Program-made: the position numbers and the translations under genes
Notes under the pieces: generated by a model
The model's database searches: none
The model's input: the letters and a program-made list of their open reading frames with translations, nothing else
Told to the model about the DNA's origin: nothing
Shown: piece by piece, positions 26,150-35,951 of the stretch
How positions within the stretch are numbered: the first letter of the stretch is position 1
Layout of the letters: the number at the start of each line of letters is the position of its first letter
Origin: Aureispira anguillae
Lineage (GTDB): Bacteria > Bacteroidota > Bacteroidia > Chitinophagales > Saprospiraceae
DNA length: 64,000 bases
Direction of reading: 5' to 3'
NCBI RefSeq assembly: GCF_026000115.1
Contig: NZ_AP026867.1
Span: 5,010,001 to 5,074,000, forward strand

Positions 26150-26239
26150 TGATTCGTAAAAGTACGATACTACTTTGTTAGCAATAAAAATCCTTATGCC
26201 AATTAGCGCTTTTGAGGTAAATTAAAAAATAAAATAGTT

Positions 26240-27034
26240 ATGGACTTTTTTAGTGGAATAATAGGACTAATAGTTGGAACCATTCTTTCGTTGGTTGGTG
26301 GCATTTGGCTAACAAGAAGAGAAGTTGCTCGCCATCACGCTATTGCTTCGCAAGAGGAGGAATCGACCAATCAACTAGATCAGACCGTGCCATTAGAAAA
26401 AAAATTACGGGATGCTATTTATGATTGTGAGCGCAATCTTTTGGCTTGTAAAAAGCAAATTGATGAGATTTGCAAAAATCAGTTAGACCTATTACAAGAT
26501 GTTGGCAAAAAGTCTCATGTTGCCGTTAGCAATAAGCCACTTTTTTTTGAATATTACAACCCCAATACGCAGGAACGGCATTTCTATTATCAAAAAGACT
26601 TAGCCAAAGATATTGCTCAAGAAGTATTAGAAAATACAAAAAATATTGCCCAGAAATACAATAATCACATTCAATTAGTCCTTACTCAACAAGAACTTTT
26701 TGAAAAATTAATTGAGTCGCATCAAGAAAATCTCAATCGAATATTAGGGGTAAAAACACAGAGCAATCAAGTAAAAAAAATAACACAGCATCACCATAAA
26801 TTATCTCAACTCAATGAAGACAATCAGCTAGAAACTAAAGCAATCTACAATGAAATGCTCATTCAAGATATTAGTGAAGAACTAGCCCATCAGGAAGAAT
26901 GTCTCCGTCAATATATCGCTCTAAATAAGCAATATGACCACCCTTCTGATCAGCAAACAGAAGAAAAGCTCCGAATCCAAATCAAAATGATTATCAATCA
27001 ATTAGAAGAAGAAGACCCCTCTAATTCTCAGTAA
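26240..27034 (+). CDS. membrane-anchored coiled-coil protein of unknown function
   Basis: A 264-residue protein with one N-terminal membrane helix (residues 5-24, GIIGLIVGTILSLVGGIWL) followed by basic residues, then a long, mostly helical Gln/Glu/Lys-rich region predicted as coiled coil. The N-terminal architecture resembles proteins built like RmuC or YhcB, but no such domain was recognised. It precedes the PilJ-repeat gene on the same strand by 130 bp. Confidence 0.65.
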   Translation: MDFFSGIIGLIVGTILSLVGGIWLTRREVARHHAIASQEEESTNQLDQTVPLEKKLRDAIYDCERNLLACKKQIDEICKNQLDLLQDVGKKSHVAVSNKPLFFEYYNPNTQERHFYYQKDLAKDIAQEVLENTKNIAQKYNNHIQLVLTQQELFEKLIESHQENLNRILGVKTQSNQVKKITQHHHKLSQLNEDNQLETKAIYNEMLIQDISEELAHQEECLRQYIALNKQYDHPSDQQTEEKLRIQIKMIINQLEEEDPSNSQ

Positions 27035-27164
27035 GTGGACAATAAAAATTTTCAATTCAATAATATTATTTTTTTAATATTATTACTTATCATTGTACGT
27101 TTTTTATTTCCAGTTTCCCCATCTACAGTCCTTATCAATTATTTTATTAATTCAATTATTTAAC

Positions 27165-28763
27165 ATGTATCTTAGAATACTAATTCTATTCCTATCCCTA
27201 ATTACAAGCAGTAAACTCTTTGCAGCAGAAGGGCTTACAATCCGAGAAGCAATCAATAAAACCGTTCGTCAACAAGCTTTAACCCAAAGAATTGCCAAAG
27301 TATATTTAGCACTTAATAATAATCTTTATGAGCCTAAATTTTACCAAGAACGAGACGCTGCGATTGAATTGTTTCAAAGCCAATTAGATGAGTTGAAGAT
27401 GTATACCCCAACGGACAAAATTAAAGCAGCCCTAAAGCATGTTCGTGTGCTGTGGAAAGATTATAAGGCAGTGGCAGATTGGTCCATCAACGAGGAAGGT
27501 GCTATCAAATTACTCAAACTATGTGATGAGATGTTGTTTGCCTCCCATCAGCTCTTTTTATCTTATGAAGAATATGCAAGAGAAATACACAAAGAATATT
27601 TTAGTACAGATGAGATGTTGACGATTATAGAATTGATGAAATCAACAGGTCTACAGCGAATGTTAACACAACGTGTCATACTCTTTCACTTGGCCGTTAA
27701 GCAGGATATTGATGCTGTTTCGTCTCAACACAAATTAGATCATGCCATTGAGAACTATCAAAAGACACTAAGCTCTTTAGAAAACGCAGAAATCAATTCT
27801 CATCCTATAAAAAAGCAGTTGGTTGAAATGAAAAAAGACTGGTCTGAGTTGTTTGGATTTTTGGGTAATTTCAAAAATAATGCTGAACAAATTGATCAAA
27901 TGATGCACTTAGCAGATGGCTTGTCTCAAAACGCAGATCAAATTTCTACGTTGTACGAAGATCTAGGGGTCAAACTTTCAATCAGCAAATCAATTAATGT
28001 ATCTGCCTATCAAAATATGCTCACACAACGCATCGCTAAGTCTTATGTTGCAATGACCTATGGCTATTCTATTGCCAAGCACAAGCGTGAATTATTGGCT
28101 TGTATTGATTTGTTTGAAGAACAAATGAAATCTATGACTCGCTCGTCTAATGCGACAGAGGATTTAAAAGCTGCCGTGGGTGTTGTAAAAACCATGTGGA
28201 AGAACTACAGAAACTTAGTAACCACTTGGAATAAAATGGATGAGCTAACGGTGATGAAAGTATTGGAAAAAGGGCATGTTATGATGGCTGCTTGTGATCA
28301 AGTTGCACAAGAAATTGAACGCTATGCGCAAACTATTCCAGATTATAAAGCTTTTTTTGTCAACGAAGATGGCGAACTCATTAACAAAAAAGAAAACATC
28401 GCTCATCAAATGCGTTTAGCTGGAATGCAACGAGCTTATGCTCAGAGAATTGCTATTTATTTTATTATGAACTCCTTATCGATTGACATGCACTTATCGA
28501 AACAGCGCATGCAAAACACAATTACAGACTACAAAGCTAATTTTAAAATGATGAGCAGCTCGTCAATTAATACGCCAGAAATCAATACAGAGCTAAAGGT
28601 AAGCCAAAGAAAATGGGATAAAATTGAACAGTATTGCCATTCGACCCAAAAAGAAGACATTACAAATGTACTAGAACTTTGTTCTACTCTATTTACTCAA
28701 TTGGATCGCCTTAATACCTTGTACGAAAAACATATGGATACGTTGTTCATGGAAAAAGAATAA
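27165..28763 (+). CDS. secreted protein with four PilJ-type (type IV pilus MCP N-terminal) repeats
   Basis: A 532-residue protein from the ATG at 27165, which gives a clean signal peptide (MYLRILILFLSLITSSKLFAA); an upstream in-frame ATG at 27093 adds 24 non-signal residues. Four repeats of ~120 residues each carry the PilJ_N signature (Q)QR-x3-QR(I/V): RQQALTQRIAK near residue 36, LQRMLTQRVIL near 161, YQNMLTQRIAK near 281 and MQRAYAQRIAI near 419. In chemoreceptors and NarX-like sensors this four-helix domain binds ligands in the periplasm. Here no membrane anchor or signalling domain follows, so it is a free, tandemly repeated sensor or binding protein in the periplasm. The role is unknown. 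Confidence 0.75.
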   Translation: MYLRILILFLSLITSSKLFAAEGLTIREAINKTVRQQALTQRIAKVYLALNNNLYEPKFYQERDAAIELFQSQLDELKMYTPTDKIKAALKHVRVLWKDYKAVADWSINEEGAIKLLKLCDEMLFASHQLFLSYEEYAREIHKEYFSTDEMLTIIELMKSTGLQRMLTQRVILFHLAVKQDIDAVSSQHKLDHAIENYQKTLSSLENAEINSHPIKKQLVEMKKDWSELFGFLGNFKNNAEQIDQMMHLADGLSQNADQISTLYEDLGVKLSISKSINVSAYQNMLTQRIAKSYVAMTYGYSIAKHKRELLACIDLFEEQMKSMTRSSNATEDLKAAVGVVKTMWKNYRNLVTTWNKMDELTVMKVLEKGHVMMAACDQVAQEIERYAQTIPDYKAFFVNEDGELINKKENIAHQMRLAGMQRAYAQRIAIYFIMNSLSIDMHLSKQRMQNTITDYKANFKMMSSSSINTPEINTELKVSQRKWDKIEQYCHSTQKEDITNVLELCSTLFTQLDRLNTLYEKHMDTLFMEKE

Positions 28764-28781
28764 TAGCCACAAAGTCATGTT

Positions 28782-28840
28782 AGTTGGAAATTTGAAATCC
28801 AAAGAATACCAGTCTTTTTCAAATTTCCAACTAGTTTTTA
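28782..28840. terminator. bidirectional terminator
   Basis: Arms 28782-28796 and 28818-28832 (AGTTGGAAATTTGAA and complement) pair perfectly over 15 bp. A T-run follows on the plus strand. It separates the convergent PilJ-repeat and M19 genes. Confidence 0.8.
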
Positions 28841-28845
28841 CCTTC

Positions 28846-30438
28846 CTATTCTTTATTTACGTTGGAAATGTGACGGCTGATAAAATTATAGGCATTTAGA
28901 CTCATAATTTTTCCCGTAATTTCAGTTGGTGTCAAATCAAACATTAATTCTCGAATGTCTTCTTCGGAAAACAAGTCATTAATAGCCTCAGGGCGTTCCA
29001 AGAATCGTTGAATATCAACGGCCAACTGTGGCAAGTCTTCAGACGTTTGATAAGCATCTAAGGGCTCAGCCATCTCGTCAAAATCAGAACCAATTGCAAC
29101 GTGATCCCAAGCCGAAGCATCGTTAATTGTTCTAATTACCGTTAATATATTTGCCATTAGCAATTTGATGCAAGCTTTTCTTTTTTGTACGGTATTGGGC
29201 AATGTTTCATTGATTTGAGTCAATGCAGTTTGTCCTCCCAATACTGTTTTATCCAATGTAATCCCAATCAAGCCTTTAGAAAGGAAAATTTTGCCAATAT
29301 CCTCAGAAGACAAATTCTGTTGCCAATGATTTAGATAATAGTTGTTGTTCTTCGAATCTTCATCTCGTTTTTTGTACAAGGCATTCCGCTTAGACAAACC
29401 ACTAATTCCACAGTGGCTACAAATAACAGGAATACCATCGCCCAAAATTTCGGAACGCTCAATTGTCTTATAATATCGAGTTCTAAAATCCAAACTCATA
29501 TGCTTAATATCAATTAAAATTCGACGACCTTTGTCTTTAGAAATCAACCGTTCTATAACATCAACCCCTAACGAGGTTTCTTTAGCATTAAGCCCTTCGG
29601 GCTTTGCATAGATGCCTTGCTGCGCTTTATTTAGGGAGTTAGCATTTCCTCCAAAACCGTTTTTATAACTTTTGCAGAGCGAAATCCAAAGAATAGGAAT
29701 ATCCAAATAAATATCTGAACCATCAATCAAAGGACGAGATCCCTTAAGACGATCTACATTTTCTAAAATTAAGGCTTTGTATTCCTCTAATCCTGTAATT
29801 CCGTCATTAATATAAATAGAATGCCCCAAGGAGTGTCCCCCTTCTACGGTCAACACCATTCCAACCCTATTGTTGTCTTTTTCTATTTCTTCCAGCTCTT
29901 TTTGATTGCGAATGAGAGAAAAATTATACTCAAAGCCATTAATCATATAAGGCTTATTCTCAAAACGTTCAATAAAATTGATGTTCTCTACTAAATCTTT
30001 GAAGTAGTCGATCTCCTTACGTCTCAAAAATAATTGATTGGCATTGACACCAGAAACGCAAGAGATGGTCTTCTTTTTATTTTTATCGGTCAAAGCGCTA
30101 TTGGTGCCTATAAACTGCTGCTCTATTGGAGATAAGTTTAAACAAGCAATCCTCGTATTCCCTTTTACCAAAGCTTCTAGATGAGATTGCGACTGTTTAG
30201 GCACTATTTCGCCAATGTTTTGCATAACTGTTTTAGAGCGCTCTTCTTCCGTACCACATTCATGATACATGGGTTCCCACAACCCGTATTTTAGCCCAAT
30301 AGAACGAGAGTTAAATGGTTTTTTGCTGGTATTAACATGGAGATCAATAAAGGTTTTATTTTCTCCTTGTCCCCACACAGATGGTAGGACAGAGATAAAA
30401 CAAAACATACCGAATACAATAATGATAGAGTTCTTCAT
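28846..30438 (-). CDS. M19 membrane-dipeptidase-like protein, exported
   Basis: A 530-residue protein from the ATG at 30438 (the TTG two codons upstream is less likely), with signal peptide MKNSIIIVFGMFCFISVLPSVWG. M19 renal-dipeptidase features are seen in order: an IDLHVN motif (His34), LTVEGGHSLG, DIKHMSL, VICSHCG and IGSDFDE near the C-terminus. In active M19 enzymes the first motif is HxD; here the aspartate is Asn36, so one zinc ligand is altered. The protein is longer than typical M19 (about 350-400 residues), with extra segments around 45-130 and 280-330. It may be a divergent dipeptidase or a non-catalytic relative. Confidence 0.8.
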   Translation of the reverse strand: MKNSIIIVFGMFCFISVLPSVWGQGENKTFIDLHVNTSKKPFNSRSIGLKYGLWEPMYHECGTEEERSKTVMQNIGEIVPKQSQSHLEALVKGNTRIACLNLSPIEQQFIGTNSALTDKNKKKTISCVSGVNANQLFLRRKEIDYFKDLVENINFIERFENKPYMINGFEYNFSLIRNQKELEEIEKDNNRVGMVLTVEGGHSLGHSIYINDGITGLEEYKALILENVDRLKGSRPLIDGSDIYLDIPILWISLCKSYKNGFGGNANSLNKAQQGIYAKPEGLNAKETSLGVDVIERLISKDKGRRILIDIKHMSLDFRTRYYKTIERSEILGDGIPVICSHCGISGLSKRNALYKKRDEDSKNNNYYLNHWQQNLSSEDIGKIFLSKGLIGITLDKTVLGGQTALTQINETLPNTVQKRKACIKLLMANILTVIRTINDASAWDHVAIGSDFDEMAEPLDAYQTSEDLPQLAVDIQRFLERPEAINDLFSEEDIRELMFDLTPTEITGKIMSLNAYNFISRHISNVNKE

Positions 30439-30444
30439 CCTCAA

Positions 30445-30824
30445 AGGATATTTAACAATTGTGTTATTTAAAATAATAATTCACTGATGTTCATTTGACA
30501 GCTATTCCGTTTCATTACCCAACCTAGTATAGCCACCAATGAATAAGAAAATGCCAGCATGATCATACTGATAAAACCATGCTTAAGTAACTAAGTACGA
30601 CTAATGATTGTATTAAGCCTCTCTTTTTGCGCCTAATAGCGTTGCTACGCTCATCTGCTACAAACATAAGCTTATGCAGTATGCTTTGCCCCTTATTCAT
30701 TACCAAAAATATTGGTGAATTTAAGGACACAACCAATTCTACTTCGTTACTTATTTTTAGTTATTATATTCAATCACAAATCTAATTTCATTCCAATAAT
30801 AACTGATACGATCTTTGTAAGGTA
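30445..30824. other. intergenic region containing a short palindromic repeat element
   Basis: 380 bp between M19 and the glucosaminidase gene. Apart from the repeat at 30584-30753, nothing recognisable was found. Confidence 0.5.
30584..30753. repeat. MITE-like element with TAAGTAACTAAG terminal inverted repeats (copy 1)
   Basis: The left end TAAGTAACTAAGTA (30584-30597) is the near-complement of the right end at 30735-30753. The word CTAATGATTGTA follows the left end. The same termini and the TAATGATTGTA word occur at 40400-40463, so this is a dispersed element family in two size forms. No coding capacity. Confidence 0.65.
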
Positions 30825-32513
30825 TTATTTAACAGGTATTTTTAATCGAGCTCCTACATCCAATATAGTGCCTTGCAGTTTATTGATTACTTGAATCACC
30901 TCTACTGACACTCCGTATTGTCTATGAATACGATATAAAGTTTCTCCCTTTTGTACCACATGATAAATAAAAGTCTCTTGCTTAGGAGTCTCCTTTTTAT
31001 CTTCCTTTTTGACCACTACAGTAGAATTATAATCTTTGGTACTTCCAATCCTATCCGTAGGATAAATGGGTTCCTTTTTTATCACAGGACGTTCTACCTT
31101 ATCAACTGTTCCCGTTGTTGTCTTTGGGTTAGGATCAGTGGTAGGTGTAGTGGTTGAAGGATTAAACAAAGCATTGGGATTGGTCTTGGGGCTTGAATTT
31201 TGCCCTGTATTAGTGGGGGTATTTCTCGGTCTACGAATAACAGTATTTGTTGTTTTATTGGTTCCTGTTGTTGTCGTAGTTGTATTATTAACAACCACAT
31301 TCAAGAATGCTTTATCCTTAGATTTGGCGGTATTAATACGAGCGGTATCTGAATAAATAGCCTTGTCATAGGTAGGCGTATTTACCTCTACACTTTGTGG
31401 CTTAGGGCGTTCCACTTTAGGAATAACAACTCTAGTAGGAACAACTTGTTTTTTTACTTTTTTTACGGTTTCATCATCAACATATGGAGAAGGTAATGTA
31501 TCAATATGAGATTTTGCACGCAATTTAGGCTTAGACAAGGCCATCTCTTTTAGCATAATTAACTCTCCATTCATAGGCTCCTCCCCTACCTCCAACAAAT
31601 TCTGAGTTAGCAAGTTGGACAACTTCATTCCAAATTCTTGAGCGATCTCATACATTGTTATGTCTTTCTCTACTTTATAAAAGGTTTCTTCCCCTTTATA
31701 GGCATTTCTTTTGGGCTGGATATAGACGGGTTGATAATCCATTAAATTATCACCATCTACCAAATCATTAAATTTTAGAAATCGCTTATATGGAATTCCG
31801 AAACGCTTGGCAACAGCCAATGCAGATTCGCCTTTTCTAGAAATAGCATAAGTAGCTCCATTGGTTCTAAAGAAGCCAGGTTTATAAGATTTGAAGAAAA
31901 AAGAACGAGGTTTAGCTCTATATTTTCCTGATTTAACATAAGTGTTTGGATTTTTCAACCTAGTGGTATCATAGGTTAACAAGCCCGTTGCCTTATCATA
32001 TTGCGCCAATTTATATTTTTCAATGGTATGAATCAATTTATCAGGATATTTGGGATCAGTAGCATACCCTGCTTTTTTAAGTCCTTTTGCCCACCTTTTA
32101 TAATCACTCCTTTTGTATTCAAACAAAAAAGCATAGTGCCTTCTATTAAGCAAAAAATCAGTATGGTCAACATAAGAATCATCTGCTGAAGTATAAACTC
32201 TAAAGCAAGATTTTTGAGCCTCGTCATCCCATTTGTACATTGACTTGCCTTCCCAATCTTTGGTGCATTTGATGCCAAAGTGGTTATTCGCCTTTTTTGC
32301 CAAATTGCTATTTCCAAAAGCAGACTCGTGAATTCCTTGAGCCAAAGTAATACTAGCAGGAATACCACTACGTTCCATTTCTTGGATAGCAATATTCTTG
32401 AAAGTATTGATATACTCATCGACCGTCAGGTCTCCCTTATCTCCTTTCTGAGCAAGAGTTAGAGTGGGCAAAGCAGCTATTAAAGCTATAATAAAATGTG
32501 TGTATACTTGCAT
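30825..32513 (-). CDS. peptidoglycan hydrolase: glucosaminidase domain plus LysM repeats
   Basis: A 562-residue exported protein (signal peptide MQVYTHFIIALIAALPTLTLAQ). Residues ~35-170 form a FlgJ-like glucosaminidase domain (SITLAQGIHESAFGNS, with the catalytic Glu, and NNHFGIKC). Degenerate LysM units occur at ~235-285, ~290-340 and a strong one at the C-terminus (HVVQKGETLYRIHRQYGVS, ~515-562). Between lies a Thr/Asn/Pro-rich linker (about 430-500). It should bind peptidoglycan and cut between GlcNAc and MurNAc. A close paralogue lies just upstream, making a tandem pair. Confidence 0.9.
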   Translation of the reverse strand: MQVYTHFIIALIAALPTLTLAQKGDKGDLTVDEYINTFKNIAIQEMERSGIPASITLAQGIHESAFGNSNLAKKANNHFGIKCTKDWEGKSMYKWDDEAQKSCFRVYTSADDSYVDHTDFLLNRRHYAFLFEYKRSDYKRWAKGLKKAGYATDPKYPDKLIHTIEKYKLAQYDKATGLLTYDTTRLKNPNTYVKSGKYRAKPRSFFFKSYKPGFFRTNGATYAISRKGESALAVAKRFGIPYKRFLKFNDLVDGDNLMDYQPVYIQPKRNAYKGEETFYKVEKDITMYEIAQEFGMKLSNLLTQNLLEVGEEPMNGELIMLKEMALSKPKLRAKSHIDTLPSPYVDDETVKKVKKQVVPTRVVIPKVERPKPQSVEVNTPTYDKAIYSDTARINTAKSKDKAFLNVVVNNTTTTTTGTNKTTNTVIRRPRNTPTNTGQNSSPKTNPNALFNPSTTTPTTDPNPKTTTGTVDKVERPVIKKEPIYPTDRIGSTKDYNSTVVVKKEDKKETPKQETFIYHVVQKGETLYRIHRQYGVSVEVIQVINKLQGTILDVGARLKIPVK

Positions 32514-33025
32514 GGAATCGATAGGTTTTATCGAATAATAACTTACGTTATGACTTTAATTAACAGGTTGTGCGGTTGCTATTTTTTAGCCTTGCACATT
32601 TTTGTGGGGCTATTGGCTTGTGTTTATTGGGGTTATTTTATAACTAACGTTTAAAATAAATTGAAAATTGTAATACAATGTATTTTACTCTTGTAATTTG
32701 TTTTTCTATCAAAAGAATAAATAAATTAATGGATACAATATGTATGCCCTTTCATCTTCCTCTGTAGAACTGGTTCCTTTTAGGAGGCTTTTTTATTTAT
32801 TATAAAAAGAAAATATTCACAAATGATAGATACAAAACAATATAGATCTAACAATCAACCCAATATATTTTGTGGATAAAAAATTGCCAAAGTGAGTTAT
32901 TTAAAATACCAATACCTCGCCTAATGCCAATACCCTAATTCAGATAAAAATATAAAAAAAAGATGCAAAAGCATAGTTTTGCATCTTTTTCTTATTCCTT
33001 CGTATATAGGCTAATGATTTTTGTG
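32514..33025. other. intergenic region between the two LysM genes
   Basis: About 510 bp. It holds the terminator of the upstream paralogue at 32953-32986 and presumably the promoter of the downstream gene. No ORF or RNA gene seen. Confidence 0.5.
32953..32986 (-). terminator. terminator of the upstream glucosaminidase/LysM gene
   Basis: AGATGCAAAA (32961-32970) and TTTTGCATCT (32977-32986) pair over 10 bp. On the minus strand the stem is followed by an eight-T run (32953-32960). A short T-run on the plus side makes it weakly bidirectional. Confidence 0.85.
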
Positions 33026-34423
33026 TTACTTTCCTCCCGTACCACCTCCGCCAAACTTAGCACCAAAGTTAGACTTAGAAACTGTGGTTTTTAGCTCAGG
33101 TTGTTTATCATTATTCTTGTTCAAGAAAATAAATTCACCAGATTTTGGTTCCTCTCCTTTCTTTAGGTGATTTCGTTGATAAAGCTTAGAAGCTTTGATG
33201 CCATAACGCTGAGAAATAGTATGAATCGTTTCTCCAATAGCTACTTGATGCGGCTCTGTTTGTCCTTTTACATAATTTGCTTTAGGCTCTATAAAAACAT
33301 AATAGCCTTCTGGCAAATTCGAATCATCTTCCAAATCATTGTATCTCAATAAATCCTTAAAAGAAAGATTGTACTCTGTTGCAATTTCAAATAGGTTTCT
33401 ATCTTTTGTTGCAACAGTTGCTTTTCGACCGCTTTGATAAAAAACACCTTCATTATCCATTTGACGTACAGGGAAGATATCAACTTGATCTTTAGGAGTT
33501 CCATCAGGATTAAAGTAACTGCTTAACGGATCTGACTTGATCATATCCTGCTGTATATTTTCAACACGTTCTAATCTACTTTGCAAATTAGCAATCATAT
33601 CGTATTGTACAGCTAAGTTATTATCTAGGATTGAAATCTTTTCATTCAATTGCTCCTTTAGTTTATCTTGTTCAGATTTTAGTGTTGTAACTTCTTGCTG
33701 TTTAGCTGCTAGGCAGTCTTTTAATTCTTGTTTGTATAACTCAGTTTGAGTCAAAATAGACTCCAAAGTTTTAATTCTACTTTTTAACGATTCTAAATCT
33801 TCTTTATACTCCAGTTCTTCAGTAGAATTATTAAATGCTAAAATAGTATTGGTATACTTATCGTACTTATTAAGATCATAAGTTTCGATTGTTGCTACTA
33901 GTTTTCTAGCATAAGCAGGATCGGTAGCATAGCCACCTTTCACCAAGCCCTTTGCCCAAATTTCATAATTGGTAGTGTTGGCCAAAAATAAATCGGAGTA
34001 ATTAGAACGTGATGCTAAAAAGTCTGAATGATCAGCATAAGATTCTTCAACGGTGGCATAAGAACGGAAACAAGATTTTCGAGCGATAACAGAGCCATTT
34101 GTATTTTCTTTACTTCTATGAGTATATGTCTCTCCAGTCCAGCCTTTATGGCATTTTATGCCAAAATGGTTGTTTGCGTTCTGGGCTAGTTCACTAGTCC
34201 CATAACCAGACTCCAACATACCTTGCGCTAAAGTGATACTGGCGGGAATAGCAGTACGTTCCATTTCTGAAACAGCCAAGTCGTGATAATCCTTTATATA
34301 TTTTTCTGCGAGGGGGGCGTAATCCATGTCTAACAGCTTTGTTGTTGGGGTAGGGGGACCTGCAACAACACTGTTAGATAGCAATATAGGTATTGCTAAT
34401 AAAAAAAGTGGTCTTAATTTCAT
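33026..34423 (-). CDS. peptidoglycan hydrolase: glucosaminidase, coiled coil and LysM
   Basis: A 465-residue exported protein when started at the ATG at 34421-34423, which begins a good signal peptide (MKLRPLFLLAIPILLSNSVVAG); an in-frame ATG at 34534 would bury it. The glucosaminidase domain (about 35-190) has SITLAQGMLESGYGTS with the catalytic Glu and NNHFGIKCHKGW. A coiled-coil stretch (about 215-310) follows, then two LysM-like units (about 335-385 and 395-440), and a Gly-rich tail. It is a tandem paralogue of the next gene, differing mainly in the coiled coil replacing the Thr-rich linker. Confidence 0.88.
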   Translation of the reverse strand: MKLRPLFLLAIPILLSNSVVAGPPTPTTKLLDMDYAPLAEKYIKDYHDLAVSEMERTAIPASITLAQGMLESGYGTSELAQNANNHFGIKCHKGWTGETYTHRSKENTNGSVIARKSCFRSYATVEESYADHSDFLASRSNYSDLFLANTTNYEIWAKGLVKGGYATDPAYARKLVATIETYDLNKYDKYTNTILAFNNSTEELEYKEDLESLKSRIKTLESILTQTELYKQELKDCLAAKQQEVTTLKSEQDKLKEQLNEKISILDNNLAVQYDMIANLQSRLERVENIQQDMIKSDPLSSYFNPDGTPKDQVDIFPVRQMDNEGVFYQSGRKATVATKDRNLFEIATEYNLSFKDLLRYNDLEDDSNLPEGYYVFIEPKANYVKGQTEPHQVAIGETIHTISQRYGIKASKLYQRNHLKKGEEPKSGEFIFLNKNNDKQPELKTTVSKSNFGAKFGGGGTGGK

Positions 34424-35306
34424 TCTGAATAATATTTTGCTAAGTTCGCTTACAAAACTAAGGAAGTTTTCTGTAACTGAGAAAAATACACCCTTATATT
34501 TTTCTATCAATCTAATAACTTTTTCATCTGCCATAATTCCTCTTTTACAAATTTCATTTTATTAAATTCATAAAAAGCCAAACACATACCAATAACATAA
34601 ATAACTAAAAAACAATTTATTAGCAAAAAAGGAAATTTCCCAAAAAAGGAAACTTTCTTTTTTAGGGAATATAACTAAAAAATTAAAGTCTTTATTTTAG
34701 GGTTACTTTTTGTCATCGGATACCAGTGTATAAAAGCCTATAGGCAAATTTTAAATTGAACAATAATTCCTCAATAATGATCATAAATAAGTCTAAAAAG
34801 TGTTAAGTTTTGTATTGTCTCTAATCTCCATGCAAAAAGGCAATTTTTATAGGAATAGAGCGCAAACACTCTTAAGAAAGGTAATTATATTTTCTTCTAT
34901 TATAATATCTATATCATCAGATCCTTTCTCAATTACTTTAACTCCTTTACCTATTGAGGTAGGCAAAATAATACCAAACTATCCCTTTAAAGAAAAAATG
35001 ACACTAAAAATGGAGATAAAACTATTCAGAATAGAATATTGATATTATACAAGTTTTAATTAAAATAATTGGAAGAAGTAGGTAAACACAATACAATCAA
35101 CCAAATGAGTAAATTTCATGCTTATTTCTTTTTCTAAAACACAAAATATTTTTAAATCATAGATTTAAACCATAAAGATAATTTTTTTTATGAAAAAAAC
35201 AAAAAATATTTTTTTTACACGTATACAAAAAGTTAATCTTCATTTCTCTAAAAGAGCTATACCTATGATTACTCCTTATTTTAAGAGCACAAAAAATAGT
35301 ACTCTA
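34424..35306. other. long AT-rich intergenic region, no gene seen
   Basis: About 880 bp, very AT-rich. A plus-strand frame at 34800-35042 lacks coding character. Complementary short words (GGAAATTTCC, and AAAGGAAA...TTTCTTT) around 34630-34672 can fold locally. I see no conserved RNA. Confidence 0.45.
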
Positions 35307-35951
35307 TTAATCTGATTTTTTCTCAATTAACATGAGACCATCTCGAAGCGGAAGTAAAACATTGTCTACTCGATCATCTTCTGTTACCTTTTTGTTAAAA
35401 ACGGCTAAAGCACTTGCACGCTTTTCACGACTACCTTCTACCACTTTTCCATGCCACAAAACATTATCGGCAATAATAACTCCCCCTATCTTAAGTTTTG
35501 GCAAAACCATATCATAATATTGGGAATAGTTTATTTTGTCTGCATCCAAAAATATTAAATCCCACTGTTTATCTATTGTAGGAATTATTTCTAATGCATT
35601 GCCTTGATGCTGTATAATACGGTCATCTACCCCTGCTTGATGAATATATTCCGTTGCAATCGCTTCTAATTCTTTATTAATGTCAATGGTATGTAAGACA
35701 CCATTTTGTTGCAAACCTTGCGCTAAACAAATAGCCGAATACCCAGTATAGGTTCCTATTTCTAAAATAGCTTTAGGTTGTTTCATTTTGCTAAAAAAAG
35801 CCAAAAACTGCCCTTGCAAATATCCCGACAACATCTGTGGCCGCATAACCTCTAGATGCGTTTTTCTTTCTAATCTATCTAATACGCTTGAATCATACAC
35901 TTTAGTGTGCTGTTTGGCATATTCCTCTATTTTATTTGGTGTAAGTTTCAT
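35307..35951 (-). CDS. SAM-dependent O-methyltransferase (family 3, CCoAOMT-like)
   Basis: A 214-residue cytoplasmic enzyme when started at the ATG 35949-35951 (MKLTPNKIEEY); the upstream in-frame ATG at 36026 adds 25 unlikely residues. Motif I AILEIGTYTGYSAICLA binds SAM. VLHTIDINKE, DLIFLDADKINYSQYYD and GGVIIADNVLWHGKV are the usual family-3 motifs, including the metal-binding Asp and the DN pair. Typical substrates are catechols or other hydroxylated small molecules; the actual one is unknown. Monocistronic. Confidence 0.93.
   Translation of the reverse strand: MKLTPNKIEEYAKQHTKVYDSSVLDRLERKTHLEVMRPQMLSGYLQGQFLAFFSKMKQPKAILEIGTYTGYSAICLAQGLQQNGVLHTIDINKELEAIATEYIHQAGVDDRIIQHQGNALEIIPTIDKQWDLIFLDADKINYSQYYDMVLPKLKIGGVIIADNVLWHGKVVEGSREKRASALAVFNKKVTEDDRVDNVLLPLRDGLMLIEKKSD

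Noticed and set aside
30712-30894. 60-codon plus-strand ORF at the 3' end of the glucosaminidase gene
   Set aside because: It starts inside the palindromic repeat and is antisense to the LysM coding end. No coding signs.
34800-35042. 80-codon plus-strand ORF in the AT-rich intergenic region
   Set aside because: Composition follows the local AT-richness and there is no recognisable motif or neighbour.
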